DNA of 31,649 nucleotides from NCBI GenBank assembly GCA_009801015.1, contig VHZZ01000002.1, positions 1,251,303 to 1,282,951 on the forward strand, in the 5' to 3' direction. The stretch comes from Silene noctiflora. Taxonomy: Eukaryota > Streptophyta > Magnoliopsida > Caryophyllales > Caryophyllaceae. Within the stretch, counting starts at the first letter, position 1; every line of letters begins with the position of its first letter. This document shows, piece after piece, positions 11,146 to 23,490 of the stretch. Both the position numbers and the translations under genes were made by a program. The notes under the pieces were generated by a model. That model did no database searches, was not told the DNA's origin, and saw only the letters and a program-made list of their open reading frames with translations.

Positions 11146-14100
11146 GGCGAGGGGTCGCTTGAAAAGGTTAAGGCGACAGTCACTGAGACGGGAGGTGCGC
11201 ATTGCGCGCTTGTATTCACCCCAAGTGAATGGCAGGTAGAGGTTTGGAGTGAGGGAGGACACCATCTCATTTAGAGGAGAGATCAGAGCATTCAATGGGG
11301 GTGCCCCGAAAAATATTGTAGACATTCTTGCTTTGGCTGCTGAACTATTTGCCATTGCTCTGTGTTTAACACTCGTGAATCTCCCGTTTGTCAATACCTG
11401 TCAATGTAATAAGATGTCGATCATGTTAACAACCTAGCCGAATGCAAAAATTAGTAACAAAAAGCGGTAAAAGAATTAGACTCACCTGAAGAGCATCCCC
11501 AACCATAACATAGAAAGCAGAGGGATCGGGTTGAACAGGGACCCATAAACCGTCAGGCATGCAAACTTGTAGACCAGCGACATCGTTGGATCTGAGAATG
11601 GTTAGGATCTGAGGGTCAGAATGCTCTCCAAAGCCAACACGCTCGGGGGAAAGTGGGCCTGGGAGGTGTTTAAGAGGAGGGTAGTGATTGAGCCTGAGTA
11701 GAGAATCGCTTTGAACGTCTGTAATCATGTTGCTTAAAATGGATTTATCAGAAACCCACAGTCCTTCACCCATCAGTTCTAGTAACTCGCTTGCTAATCC
11801 TTTTACAGCTCCCACGTAATCCTTGACTGCATTACTGCACGTTTAGTACGTTTTCATTAGTCAAGAATCATTAAGTCGGATAATTTGTTAAATTAAAACA
11901 TTTCTCGCAAAGAATATAAAAGACAAACAAATAATTAAGACCGAATGAGTAATTAGCAGGTAATCCGTACTGGTTTAGGAGAAGGGGTAAGCACTCAGTA
12001 GGGAATAGTATAGTGGTACAGGTAGGGCAAGGGGGGTTTCAAAAATGGAAAAGAAGAGATGCAGTCCGTTCAACCTGAAAATGGAAAAGACACAGCCACT
12101 GACACACACAGCCACACACTGCTTTTTTTTATTTACTCTATAATTGATTTGATACTCTCTCCATCCAACTCCACACTACACATTTCTTTTTTCATGTTTG
12201 CCAACGCGGGTTTTGGGCGTTAAATATCTTTAACTACGTATTTGCAAAAAATATAAAAGTTAGATATTTATAATGTACTCGTCAAGACGAATCAAACAAA
12301 TGAACTTGAAGGCTCATTTGTGAATAGTGTGCAAAATTATGTAAATGGGAATCAAATGAGTAGAGAAGAGATGCAGTGCGTGAAACATATGGTGGATAGT
12401 GTTTCTGTTGATGATGATACCAAATGATCAAGTCATTGATTTGGCAACTTGAGTCTGAACCAAATTCAGCAAACACTATACAGGATACTCCCATAGTCCC
12501 ATATACAATATACAATATACAATATACAATATACAATATACAATATGCAATATGCAATTGCTGCTTGTGATTCATGTCCCACAAACTGTCTCTCCTCTTT
12601 TCCAACCTTACTCCCTTACTCGTCTCTTCTTCTTTTTGTGGATCTCATCTTTCCACTTACTCAACTTTTATATTCCATCTACTAGATTACATGACAAATA
12701 CATGCCGACTACGTTATATCGTCGTTGTATATCTTAATCGATTATAATGTCGTCGTACTCAATCTCCTTATTTATTCTGTTCATTAAGCTTACCAGACTT
12801 AAAATTTTGTATTAATTCCTCTAACTCATTCTCAACTTCCTAGTTCCTACACATGGGCTAAAAAATTAAAAAATCTAACATAGGAAAAGAAAACAAAGTT
12901 TAATTTAAGTAGTCTAAAATATCGGACAATCAGGTTTACTTTAATATGCATTCAAGGAGATATTATAGCGGAAAATCAAGTTTTATTGTGACTCAACCCG
13001 AGTGCAAAAAAAAAAAAAAATGTTTGGGGAGACAAAAGCATGTTGCCATACAATACTAACATGATGCTCATATACACCTCATACAATACAAGAATTAATA
13101 TTTGGGTATGTACCAAACCGGCCAAATTATAGAGACATTCATAGCGAAATGGCGATATTTAATCAAACATGAATCAACAGCTGAATATGAAATGTAGTAC
13201 ACAAGTCAATGTCAATAAACAAATGATTATTATGATAGCATCCCCAAAAGTAAACTATGAGTGATTATTAAACAATATTAATTCCCATTGTCCAAGTCAT
13301 CGATACCATTGTCTAATCACTGTTTGACATTAATAATTAATTAGCTCAATTATATATTAATTAATAGTATAAGTATCTTTCAAACAAGGAAATTGCCACC
13401 CAATTCAAACTACATTGATCTGCGCAAGTACCTAAATGTCGTCTACCTTGTACACTTGTTGTATCCCTATTCAATTGCTCCAATTTCTTAATTTACACTA
13501 ACTAGTTGTAGGATTATGATGCGACAACTTAAAAAGTGACCATTTTAAGTTTAAAAGACAAATCACTTTTTAAAAGTAGTTACTTTTTAACATACACTCT
13601 TCTTCATTATAAAAGTAACCACCTTTTATCCGTTGTATTGTACCGTCGCACATAATTACAGTACTACTTTTAAAATTATTATTATTATTATTTAATGGGT
13701 TAATGTCAACTGTTGGTAGAAGGAAACACAGTGACATTCATAGAATATAGTGTGAGTAATAATATTTTTTTTTTTACGTAAATAGGATGATTATAAATTA
13801 TTGTTGAATGATATTGGGTTTGGACTTTAGAAAGGTTTAATCACTATTTAGTGTTTGACAAATAAATGATTATTGATTGTTTACTATATTTGATTCTTGA
13901 ACCGAGTAAATGAAGGAGGGGAGTCACTATCACAACATCACAATCTAATAGTCGTACTCCGTATGCATGAGAGACTATAAATATCAATAATAAATATAAA
14001 TATCGTGTGTTTTTCTTTTATCAAACGCGTACATCGATACGTTTACAGATCCGGAATATTCACCGTGATACGCTTTTACGACTAAATAATTAAAATACCC

Positions 14101-14988
14101 AAACAATTTCATGTCTACCATTTGTATGCTGTATAGATTATCCAACATTAACTAATTAATTTTATAACTACTGTTATTCGTATACAAAGTGGTGTTCGGT
14201 TTTGTTGAGCTACAGTATTTTACAATCTTTAAACAGTTAACTTTTTAATGCACGTGTTGGTATTTTTCATCTAATGCAGATGGGTATATATATTGAATAC
14301 AGTATATTGGCATTAGACATTAAAAGTAATTATGTTATTATTATAGTTGAAGTTAATCACTGTATGTATAGTGTCCAACGACCGGACCACAGCCGTCTTA
14401 TCAGAGAGTTATTATTTATTTGGAGACAATACAGTAAATCAGTAATACTATCTATCTACAGCATGAAAATGATAACAGTAAGTAAGTCAGCATTTTACGT
14501 GCCGTCTTAAACATACATACTTACATGCTTTACAATATTACCAAGATTGAATAATAATGTAGCTAGGAATAATATAATGTAGGAAATTAGGAAATGAATA
14601 AAATAATAAAAAATTACCTTAAGGAGGGAGGATGAGTAGAAGAGTCGGTAGCATGAAGGAGAAGATACTCGAGCTCACCCATGTCGCCATTGGAACCTAT
14701 GTTCCTGCAGCCGTAGCCAAAGGGGGTTTGCTGCTGTCCCACCTGGTTGTGTTTCTCGGCTGACGACCTCGCGAAGAAGTCGAGAGCGTGTTTCTCAAGG
14801 TCGGATATGACATGGTTAGAGACACCGTGGTTGACGACCTTGAAGATGCCTAACTCTTGAGAGGCCTCAACAATAAGCTCTCTCAAGGTTGACCTGTCAT
14901 CCTTAACAAGGGACATGTCTATGCTTGGCACACCAACTCCCTTTGTTTTTCGACTTCTTTTTAATGCATTAGGACTTGCCACCACCAT
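11143..14988 (-). CDS. GA2ox: Gibberellin 2-beta-dioxygenase (GA 2-oxidase, GA2ox6-like)
   Basis: A soluble 2-oxoglutarate/Fe(II) dioxygenase that 2-beta-hydroxylates and so inactivates gibberellins. Exons, read on the minus strand: 14988-14618, 11834-11486 and 11397-11143. Introns of 2783 and 88 bp have GT-AG ends, and the first splits a Ser codon. The product is 324 residues, within the family's usual 320-345. It opens MVVASPNALKRSRK and has the N-terminal DIOX_N features FKVVNHGVSNHVISDLE and FGYGCRNIGSNGDMGELEYLL (about 90-110, split here by wording only). The iron triad is H195-x-D197 (GFGEHSDPQILT) and H252 (SVKHR); R264-x-S266 should bind 2-oxoglutarate. The GELEYLLLHA wording is closest to Arabidopsis GA2ox6, a C19-GA oxidase, from memory. 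The linker before the exon 1/2 junction looks about 15 residues shorter than in that protein. The start has A at -3 and G at +4. Confidence 0.93.
12502..12557. repeat. Heptanucleotide tandem repeat (TATACAA)6(TATGCAA)2
   Basis: Eight perfect 7-bp units: six TATACAA followed by two TATGCAA, inside GA2ox intron 1. The reverse strand gives the low-complexity frame ILYIVYC and is not coding. Confidence 0.93.
13512..13664. mobile_element. Possible degenerate MITE in the GA2ox intron
   Basis: Imperfect inverted ends: ATTATGATGCGAC near 13515 and GTCGCACATAATTAC near 13645. Repeated AAAAAGTGACC / AAAGTAGTTACTTTTT words lie between them. No target-site duplication could be fixed, so the call is weak. 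Confidence 0.3.
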
Positions 14989-15098
14989 TCTTTTCTTTTC
15001 TTTTATAACAAGAAATTGAAGGATTGTTTTTTAAGTTTATTAGGAAGCAAGAAATGTAATGGAGAGTATGTATGTAAGGCTGAATGGGTTTGAGATGG

Positions 15099-15106
15099 TT
15101 TATATA
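15099..15106 (-). promoter_or_regulatory. Probable TATA box of GA2ox
   Basis: TATATAAA on the minus strand lies about 110 bp upstream of the GA2ox ATG. That leaves room for a leader of roughly 80 nt. Called from position and sequence only. Confidence 0.6.
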
Positions 15107-15320
15107 GTAGCGTGGCCTATGCAAAAAATAATACTCGTAATATTTAAAAAAAATAAAATAATAATAATAATAATAAAAAAAGGATGGATAGCAAATAGAG
15201 TGGGGCCTCAAAGGAAAAGATGGGATGTGGGCCCAAATGGGAAAGTGGGGTCGACTTAGATTATTTAATTATGAATACGAAAGGTAGGAACAGCTGCTGA
15301 TATTTAATGATCTTATTAAT

Positions 15321-15361
<41 letters not shown>
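15321..15361. repeat. (AAT)n microsatellite upstream of GA2ox
   Basis: About 13 AAT units in the 5' flank of GA2ox, roughly 330-370 bp upstream of its ATG. Confidence 0.9.
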
Positions 15362-15362
<1 letters not shown>

Positions 15363-16627
15363 GATGATGTAATTATTACAAGTAAGTAAAGTAAAGAGTG
15401 AAAGAAGAGAAGGTTGAGTGAGTAGGATTAATGAATGGATAGGCATAGCACAATAGCGCATAGAATACATAGGCTGCTGGCAGGTGGCTATTCAAGTACT
15501 CCGTATAATATATACAGTATATATGTAGGATTTGCAGAAGGAATTCAAACTAGTACTAGGAGCTACGAATTCAACATATATAAATTATAATGAATGTGAA
15601 TGTGTGTATGCAAATTAAAGACAGTATCAGAATGCAAAGCATGCATTAATGTTTATGATAACAACTCATCAACATAGTATATTACTACTTGAATGCATGC
15701 TGTTTTCTACTCCATTTTCACCTCACGTGCCTTCTTCTTCCATGCCTTTATACTTATCTTTTTTGCTCCAATCAACTACGCTCTATCTACCTATCTTGTG
15801 CGTGATAGTTGATACCAATGTACGATTAATTCTAGTCTATTTTTCGATCCCATTTGTGTTGTACCGTCAATGCCCGCAGCCCGCCCCTATGTATGTAACA
15901 AAGCCTCACTACTCTAATACATGTGTAATCCATGCCCGATTTTTGGATCAACTTTAACCTCTGATACCACGTGCTCATCATACACAAATCACGGGATAAA
16001 TTCCCTTTTCGACTGTATATGTAATATGTGTGCCTAGATAATCTACAAAAATATTCTTTCCCATTTTCTTAAGATACTACAATAACTCTGCTCCCGTATT
16101 TTTATGTTGCAAATTATGTATAGAGTTGCTTTCGTATTCAAGATGATTGTACTCACAATATACACAAAGAATTGCTTGATTTATTTTTTAGCACGTAATT
16201 GTCTTACTATATATTGTTACATCAATGATTATTGTATAAGGTCATTTACAGTGAATGATAATAATGATCTTTTTATAAATGAATGTTTAACTAATAAAAA
16301 AATCATCTTATATAATGTATATATAAGATAACCTTATTTTATAATTTGGGTATGGAGTAGGGGTATGTAGAATAATAATTAGTGTGATGATTAGTAGGGA
16401 TAGGTTGCCTAGTTATTTGGTTAGAAATGCATCATGTATGTAGCACATGAGTGAGTATATAAGAAGGGTAATTAATTAGTTGTAAGTATAATATCTAATA
16501 TCTAATATCTAAAATCCCGTTCCCTCAGCAAGTCACCAATTATAGAATGTTAAGGGGGGTAACCACATACATGATACATGTAACATGATAATTGATACAC
16601 ATACTCACATTACTGAGTCTGTAGTAA

Positions 16628-16745
16628 ATAAAAGAAGAAAATAAAATAAAAAAGGAAAAGAAAAGAAAAGAAAAGAGGTGACGTATGAAGAGAAGTGAGA
16701 AGAAGGTGAGGAGAGAGAAGAAAGGGGGGAAAGAGGAGGAAAGAT
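16628..16745. repeat. Polypurine (GA-rich) tract
   Basis: About 118 bp with very few pyrimidines on the plus strand, including AAGAAAAGAAAAGAAAAG and GAAAGGGGGGAAAGAGGAGG. Such mirror-like purine runs can form intramolecular triplexes; that property is inferred, not shown. Confidence 0.8.
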
Positions 16746-17145
16746 GGCCACGTAAGATTGTAAGTATTAATTGTATGGTGGTCAACAAGGCGAAAGAAAG
16801 AGATAGTTTATAGAATAGTCTAGAATAAAATAGAATTATACGGGGAGTACTAAGTACTAACTACAACCTACAAGGAAGGAATTTAATTTAAGACAAAGGA
16901 GGGAGGGAAATGGGGGAATGGGGAATGCTCTCTATTCAATTGCTGCTTCGGCCCTATTGTTTCCAGAAGACATCCTGCCTGCTATCAGCGGCTCTCTGTC
17001 CCTCCCTTTCCCTCTCATGCATCTTTCTACTTTTCCTTCCCTCGGTATCAACACGTATGCCCCCCGTCCACCAATATTCTTGTTAAATCCCTATCACACC
17101 GTCTCTCTTAACCTCAACCAATGTATTTACATATTAAGCCTCAAC

Positions 17146-17479
17146 CTAGATAGCACCAAAACGGACACGGACACGGACACAGACACGTGACACGACATCC
17201 CATAAAATTTAGGATACGAGATACGTTATTTAAATTTAATAAAATATATATTTATAGTTAAAATTAACGTATCATTTTATTTTTGTAAATGTATTTGATA
17301 TTAAATTTAAATAATTGAAGCTGAAATTTGACTTTGACTATAACTTATTCTCACTTTCCACTCAAACCCGTCTTCTAATCAATCTTTTTAAGTCTTTCGA
17401 CATCTCATTCCTCATTTATTGGTATCCGACACATTTATGTGTGTCCGACGTATGTCCGATGAGTGTCTGTGCTACCTAG
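17146..17479. mobile_element. hAT-type MITE with 8-bp TSD
   Basis: A 334-bp element with ends CTAGATAGCAC and GTGCTACCTAG (10 of 11 bases inverted-complementary). It is flanked by an exact 8-bp direct repeat, GCCTCAAC, at 17138-17145 and 17480-17487; eight base pairs is the hAT hallmark. The left arm carries the hexamer run GGACAC (17164-17181). The right arm carries GTGTCCGAC / TGTCCGATG words, so the subterminal regions are also inversely related. No transposase is encoded. The TSD is perfect, so the copy need not be old. Confidence 0.85.
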
Positions 17480-17487
17480 GCCTCAAC

Positions 17488-17958
17488 TCACTTAATTTTT
17501 TGTTAATCTTTAAGCATTCCATTTCTAATTTATTAATTTGGTACATTTTAAATTTAAGACTTACATGCTTGTTATAAGAACTGTAATTATATGATGTTTA
17601 AAAAAAATAAAAAAATATCAATAGCTAATGTAATACGGAGTACTTATTACCTTGCCACAATCTTCCCATTCGAGTTTCTTTTAAGTATATAACTAAAGAG
17701 TGATAATGTGTACACCATGCATGCACAACAAATATTGTACCTGCGAGCCCGGTGGCTTGCTAGAGGAGATTTAATTCGTATTTACTTTATACCCGCATAC
17801 AAATTATTAAGATAATTACTTATAATTTTATTATTGATAATTTAATTGTTTCTTCTTGTTGAAGAACTAAAATTTAAGACTCCTTGCAAATTTATAATAA
17901 TGTGAATATTTGCAATGTTATTATTAACATATACAAGTACTATGAGAGAAAACCTTAA
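17488..17958. other. Short intergenic spacer, nothing recognised
   Basis: AT-rich sequence between the hAT-type element and the long-TIR element. It contains an AATACGGAGTACTT word near 17631. No open frame of note. Confidence 0.5.
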
Positions 17959-18517
17959 AAAAAGGAAATTTTTTAATAGAGGTTTAGCCTAATTCCAATA
18001 TGGGTGCCTAAGGTTTGCTCAAATCCAATTTGGGTGCCCCAGGTTTGATTGTGTGTTGTATGTTCCGGAGAAAATAAGAATGATTTTGTTAATTAGGTTA
18101 TAAATAAAATAAGAATTATTTGTTAATTAGGTTATTAAAAAAATAAAAATATATCTTTCAGAGAAAATAAGAATCATTTGTTAAGATTTCAACTATATTT
18201 AATATTTGCAACAAAATAATTATTAAGAGTATTAAGATATTTAAATACTATACATTACTAATTAGGTTATCAATTTTTTATTATTATTTTAACTAAAAGT
18301 ACCCAACATAAAATTAGTTCAAATATTGCCATATTGGATACTCAAATTGGAATATTATCAAACCTTGAGCACCTAATGTGAAACTAAATAAACCTTGAGT
18401 ATCCAAAATGAAACTGCAATTAAACCTCAGATTTCAAATTGAAATTGTGCAAACCTCAGACACCCATATTAAAATTAGGCCAAATCTCAGACATTATATT
18501 GAAAATTTTCCTAAAAA
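17959..18517. mobile_element. Non-autonomous long-TIR (Mutator-like?) element with ~31-bp subterminal repeats
   Basis: Left and right arms are inverted copies. Left: GGAAATTTT ... GCCTAATTCCAATATGGGTG ... AGGTTTGC. The reverse complement of the right arm: GGAAAATTTT ... GCCTAATTTTAATATGGGTG ... AGGTTTGC. The right arm is built of five degenerate direct units starting AACCTTGAG or AACCTCAGA at about 18361, 18391, 18423, 18452 and 18483 (29-32 bp apart); the left arm has about two matching units. The centre is AT-rich with a duplicated GAGAAAATAAGAAT word. Long TIRs suggest a MULE derivative, but no target-site duplication could be fixed. Confidence 0.6.
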
Positions 18518-18826
18518 TAACTATTAAAAAAACATGAGGTGTAGTCCATTTAATAGTGAGAATGTGAGATAAGTTTGCATTGTTGATAACTTGTTGATGG
18601 CATGAAGCCATGAAGGCATATGAATGAAGATATAAATGTTGTGGTTTGGTCTCTAAAACGTGTGGGCCAATCAAAAAGCTATCTATGGATGCACTTATTG
18701 GACATTACTATTTGACCATTAAACCCCATCGCATGCAGAGCAATTGCAGATGGAAAATACATACGTGTTTTGACTTCCTCCTTTGACTATACCTTTTCAA
18801 TTCAGCTCTACGTATTTTATAATTTA

Positions 18827-18857
<31 letters not shown>

Positions 18858-21800
18858 CAATAATATTCGATCTCTTGCTACTCCACTATTCATCTCACAC
18901 CTAAATGTCTTCTTCCCAAACCATTCTTCTCTAATTTCATTTGTTTATCAACCTTTGTCTACTACTTTCTTTTCTTTCACTTTGACTAAAAACCATACAT
19001 TAATAATTGTCCACTACTATAATAAAACTGCACATTAAGTTTATACCATTAAGAGCATCCTATTTATACAAGTCACGTAAGTTCAATTCACAATTTTTTT
19101 ATTTCATAATTGATCTTTTTAAAACAAGTCCAATAATATGATGGATATGAAACAATAAGAGGATGCCAGTGTAGGAATTAACAAAATGTGTGTCCTACAT
19201 ATACAAGTGAGGACATATATTTAACTCGGTATCATCTTAAGCGAGATACTGCATTTTTAAGAGAGACTTATAAATTAGTTTTCCATACATACTTAATTCT
19301 ATGTATTTGTACGACTACATTTTAACTCATATATCATATATGTAAGTATGGATCATCTTCATTTTTCTTGTATTTTCTCTACTACAATAATTTTCACTCA
19401 AAGAATTGACTATTAAATCGTCCTTGAACACTATTTGAGCCATTGAAAATGAGAGAATATAAATTGTACAACATATATGAGGAGAGATGCAAGGAATAAC
19501 ATTAATGACATAATAAAAAGCTAAGGTGACCTGAATATGTTATGGAGTAGAACATTTAAGGGGTACGTAGCATTTTACACATGGTTAATTGCATGCTCCT
19601 TATTATGGAGACACCATGCATAAAAGAAATTGTAAAGAGATTTAATCATACTCCATCACAAGTTTGTTTCATAATTGAAACCTCAAATGTGGACATGGAT
19701 GATTAATTCCTGAAATCAGGGCTTACTTGCTTTCAATCACACATACACTTTTATTAAGTGAGTACCATGTGAGGAGCAAAAAGATAAGTATGATGAGGAA
19801 GGAAGGAAGAGTAGTTAATCCAATCAAATAATGATAATATTAAGGGCTAATTATTAATTAATGGAATATATATACAAAAGGCATGGGGCATGTCAAGGAA
19901 TCTAAAACAATGTAGCGGCTTGCCACATGGCATTGCATAGAGGAACTTATTATTTGCATCAACTCACCCAAATATTGAACTGATGCATCGAATTAGTTAA
20001 CCAACCCTACTCGATCTACTTAGGTAACAAATGATTACTATTTTTCCCCAAATCGTATTGCCTATGACGGATAGTGCCCGTTTTCAATGAAAATTTGTGA
20101 TTTTTCGCAGCGAGATCATTGTTTTAATAATTAAGCAAGAATAATACTAATAAATAAAAAAACGTAGAAGTTGAAGTGAGAGCAATGCATGACATGAATG
20201 AAGTCTAGTTCCATATTCGATATGAGAGAAGGAAGATACATAGGGTTGACTGGATAGTAAAAGTTGAAAGCAGCGTGACAATAATAATGCAAATAAAGTT
20301 GGGGTTGATTTATTTATTATTAGTCTCTAAATTAAGTGTAGTTGTGTCTGAACTCTGAATGAATAATGAGCATAAAATAATGGAAATATATAAGAGGAAG
20401 ACCAAAAAGTAGGACCAGGTTGATTAGTAAAAGGATACAGGGCTAGCTACATGAATCTTCGAGGTTGAAATTACTCGTCTTCTAATTCTGGTTTTCACAC
20501 CCCTTTTTATTTGTTTATATTTCATGACTCTGATTTTATACACTAAATCTAAGATCAACCTAGGCTAGGAGTTGAATTTTCCTTTTGCTAATTAATTACA
20601 TTATTTTAACCTGCAAAATTTACCAACCAACGTGTTGTTCCATGTTAATAATATTTCATGTGTCTTGATTTATGGTTCACGTCAAAGTCATTAGTCAATA
20701 AAGAGGTGTTTCGATTGGATTTGAGTTACTATTATTATCATCATCTCCAACTTGCTCCCCTTTTTCATTTTTATAACATTAATTATTACACAAAGTATCA
20801 TATTCAATTCACAATGTCACTAATAATGCTTCTCATCTTTTATACAAAATTTTAAATTATTGCAACGCCGGCTATTAAATCTTGAATCTATATATATTTC
20901 CTTTGTCATTTTAACTAATGCAATGGTGTTAATATAGTAAAATGTCTTATCATGGAATAAAGGAGTATGTATTAAGAATTTTTCGAAAAGAGTTACTGTG
21001 AATTAAGATGTATCACGTTATTGTACATCTGGTGTCCGTAATATAAATAGCTAGAAAATTGGGATGTGATAAGGAGTTGAGAAGTGAATCATGGAAAGCA
21101 AGACGATGAAGATGAATGATGTATACATACGAAGTATTAATTAGTTTTAGTATGTAGGTTCTACTTAGGTTATTATATTAATCTGAGGTGAGCTAGCTAG
21201 TGTCCATGATGGTGACTTAGTATTATTTGGATGATTCTTGTAATTAGAAAAATGAAGCATTGATTGATAATTGGTGGTAATGAAGTGGGTGGATGCCGGA
21301 TGGGTGAGTGATGAGTGATTAAGCAGCTTAATTAGCAGTAGTAGTATTAGTAGTATTAGTATTATGGCTTAATCAATTAAGATGATGACATGATGATGAT
21401 GATGATGTTGATGTTTGATGGCTAGTTGTTTACCAATAATTAGTAATGTTGGATGCATATGTCATGCATGCCACATACATCATATATGATTGGAGAACAT
21501 AAGTCCCGTAAGATGACTAGAACATACAAGCAGTATATATGACTTGAGCAGTTGAGCTGCGTGCTGATTATTACACTATACATACTTACTTTACTAGCTA
21601 GTTCTTCAGTTCTTGTCATCCATGCAACTTTTTATACGTAAAACCTTCCTGCTTGGTCGATCCAACTTTATCTTCATTTTTAAGATTCCTCAAATCTTTT
21701 TTCCATTTCCTTGCCAACATCAACATACTTATACGCACCTAACTATTGCTTTACACAATCTTATTTCTCATATATTCTAGTTATTATTCTAGGTATGAAT

Positions 21801-22350
21801 TATTTATTTGTTTAAAACCATTTACACGTACGTTTAATATTTATGTTACGTACACTATTCTTTTACGAAAGATAATACACTTACACAATATCTATGATAA
21901 TTTCCATACATAACCATTTAGAATAGAATACGTGGCATTTGTGTTTTAACATGAAGTGGTTAGATTAACGTGAAGTTAGCCATTCTACTTGAATTGCCTA
22001 TAGAAAAATAAATCATGTATTGGTTTTTCTTTTGTCATTTTAATTCTTTGATCAACCAAATGATATCTAAAAAGTTATTTTTTTCTCCTTAATTATCACT
22101 CCAATTTCTGAAGTGTAACTACACTATTATGTATGCCATTATTTTACTCATACGAACTAAATTTTCTTAGACAAAATGACATTATCTTAATTAACATCTA
22201 ATATAGTCATTCTATTCATTTTATATTTTATTAAAATACTCTTTATATATTTTATTAAAATACTCTTTATATACACCAGTATTAATACATTTATGAAAAT
22301 GAGTTTTGGAGAAAAATTCAAATACTAACCGTCTCGTGACTCGTGGTAAT
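18518..22350. other. Long AT-rich intergenic region, no gene seen
   Basis: Nearly 4 kb without a recognisable coding region or RNA gene on either strand. It includes an (ATT)n run at about 18826-18855, GTAGTATTA-type repeats at about 21336-21363, a (GAT)n run near 21391-21405, and a 24-bp tandem duplication at 22222-22269. Confidence 0.6.
22222..22269. repeat. 24-bp tandem duplication
   Basis: A 24-bp unit beginning TATATTTTATTAAAATAC occurs twice head to tail at 22222-22245 and 22246-22269 without visible differences, pointing to a recent slippage event. Confidence 0.85.
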
Positions 22351-23490
22351 CAAATGGCGCAAGTCCATTATACGATTTAGCTCAGCCTGCTTTTTAGAAG
22401 GTTGTGGACCTTTTACTTTGGCCCAAGAAGATGATGGCCCGGCCTAATAGGGCCCAAAGAATTTTTTGGCAGGGCTTGGGCTACGCGTAATAGAGAAAAA
22501 TCTTTTTCTTATGAAATTTGTTAAATTAGGGTTAATGTTATAAACAATTCTTTACAAACTCATGCCTATTTATTATTAAGATTTAAAAAAGATGTTTACA
22601 TCATAAATCATATATACGAGTACATGATTAAGCATTCTAAAGTGACAATGTTTGTCTTTATCTTATCATCATATTTTGTACTGAACAATTTTATAAATTA
22701 AATATGTTTTTAAAGTATTAGTTTGAATGTAGTATGCTAGTCCTTTTTTTTGGATAAGTCATAAATTTTAGAGCCTAAAAAGCTCAAATACCCAATTTAG
22801 ACCAGCCCAAACATATGGGGCCGTTTTAATTATCCGAGCTGGCCCAATACCGCACGGGCCCGACCCATAATTACGGTATTGGAGTGAATGGCCATCAACT
22901 AGAAGAAAAGAGTTCCACAAATTTGTGGCCAAATTGATGAACCCAATAAGTCGTGAAGTATTTATGAGTGGACCATGGTGGTTTACAACATAGGGCCGGT
23001 CCGGTTTTAGACGGATGCTCAGCTTTATTAAAGGAAAAAGGCATCCTTAATTCCTTATCCACAATCGTAATATCTTGGGATTTCGAGTCACCAATTAAAA
23101 TTACAATACCAATTTCTGGTTGCAAAGTTGAGTTGCAGCGCAAGAGAAGGCCGTGAAACCAAAAATCAGTGATAAAAGGTTACTTGTTTTCTCTTCCTTA
23201 TCTTTATTATTTCAATTTCATCTTTAAACATCAGAGGATAGTTGAAAATTAGTTTTATAACAGACTTTTGTTAATGGCGCAGCTAATTAGGATTGTCTTG
23301 TTATGCGGAGCCTAGGTTGGACATGTTGACTGTTTCTAAAGTTTAGAATTTAAATCACTAAATTATTTAGATTAGTGTTCACCTTATTTGCTGTGACATA
23401 CTGACATCATTGGGTTGCTATGATTTTTGCAGCTGCCAAGGTTCATCCGAGGCCTGCCTCAAAATACTCACTTCATTTGATTGCTGCCCA
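22351..23490 (+). other. Upstream region of the D27-like gene with GGCCCA-rich patches
   Basis: Two patches, about 22420-22500 and 22795-22870, are rich in GGCCC, GCCCA and TGGGC words, unlike the AT-rich surroundings. They could be degenerate repeat remnants, or clusters of TGGGC(C/T) site-II-like elements recognised by TCP factors; sequence alone does not decide. A good acceptor (TTTTTGCAG ending at 23432) lies 58 bp before the D27-like ATG, so the gene may have a 5'-UTR intron whose donor I could not place. Confidence 0.45.

Larger units (their letters stand above)
11835..14617 (-). other. GA2ox intron 1 (2.8 kb), non-coding, with repeats
   Basis: Bounded by donor GTAATT (14617-14612) and an acceptor ending GTGCAG at 11835. 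No coding sequence is recognisable inside. It holds a heptanucleotide repeat at 12502-12557, a run of A at about 13008-13020, an (ATT)n run near 13677-13691, a T run near 13765, and a possible small inverted-repeat element at about 13512-13664. Confidence 0.85.
15107..17137. other. GA2ox upstream region, no other gene seen
   Basis: AT-rich 5' flank of GA2ox. It contains an (AAT)n microsatellite (about 15321-15361), a TCTAATA heptamer run at about 16493-16511 and a long polypurine tract (about 16628-16745). The word TACTCCGTA or its complement occurs near 15498, and others lie near 13956 and 17633; these look like MITE footprints. A 90-codon frame from 16918 runs into the adjacent hAT-type element and has no recognisable homology. 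Confidence 0.6.

Noticed and set aside
12282-12605. 107-codon minus-strand frame with repeated ILYIVYC
   Set aside because: It is the translation of the (TATACAA)n repeat within an intron.
16918-17190. 90-codon frame ending in TDTDTDTDT
   Set aside because: The tail is the GGACAC repeat of the hAT-type element and the rest has no recognisable homology.
18518-22350. Search for microRNA or tRNA genes in the long intergenic region
   Set aside because: No familiar mature miRNA sequence, tRNA B-box or cloverleaf was seen. Without folding software I cannot exclude unknown hairpins.
23410-23490. Upstream start for the D27-like gene at 23410
   Set aside because: The frame crosses a strong 3' splice acceptor (TTTTTGCAG at 23432), so this part is probably intron and leader. 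The ATG at 23491 gives a normal-length protein.
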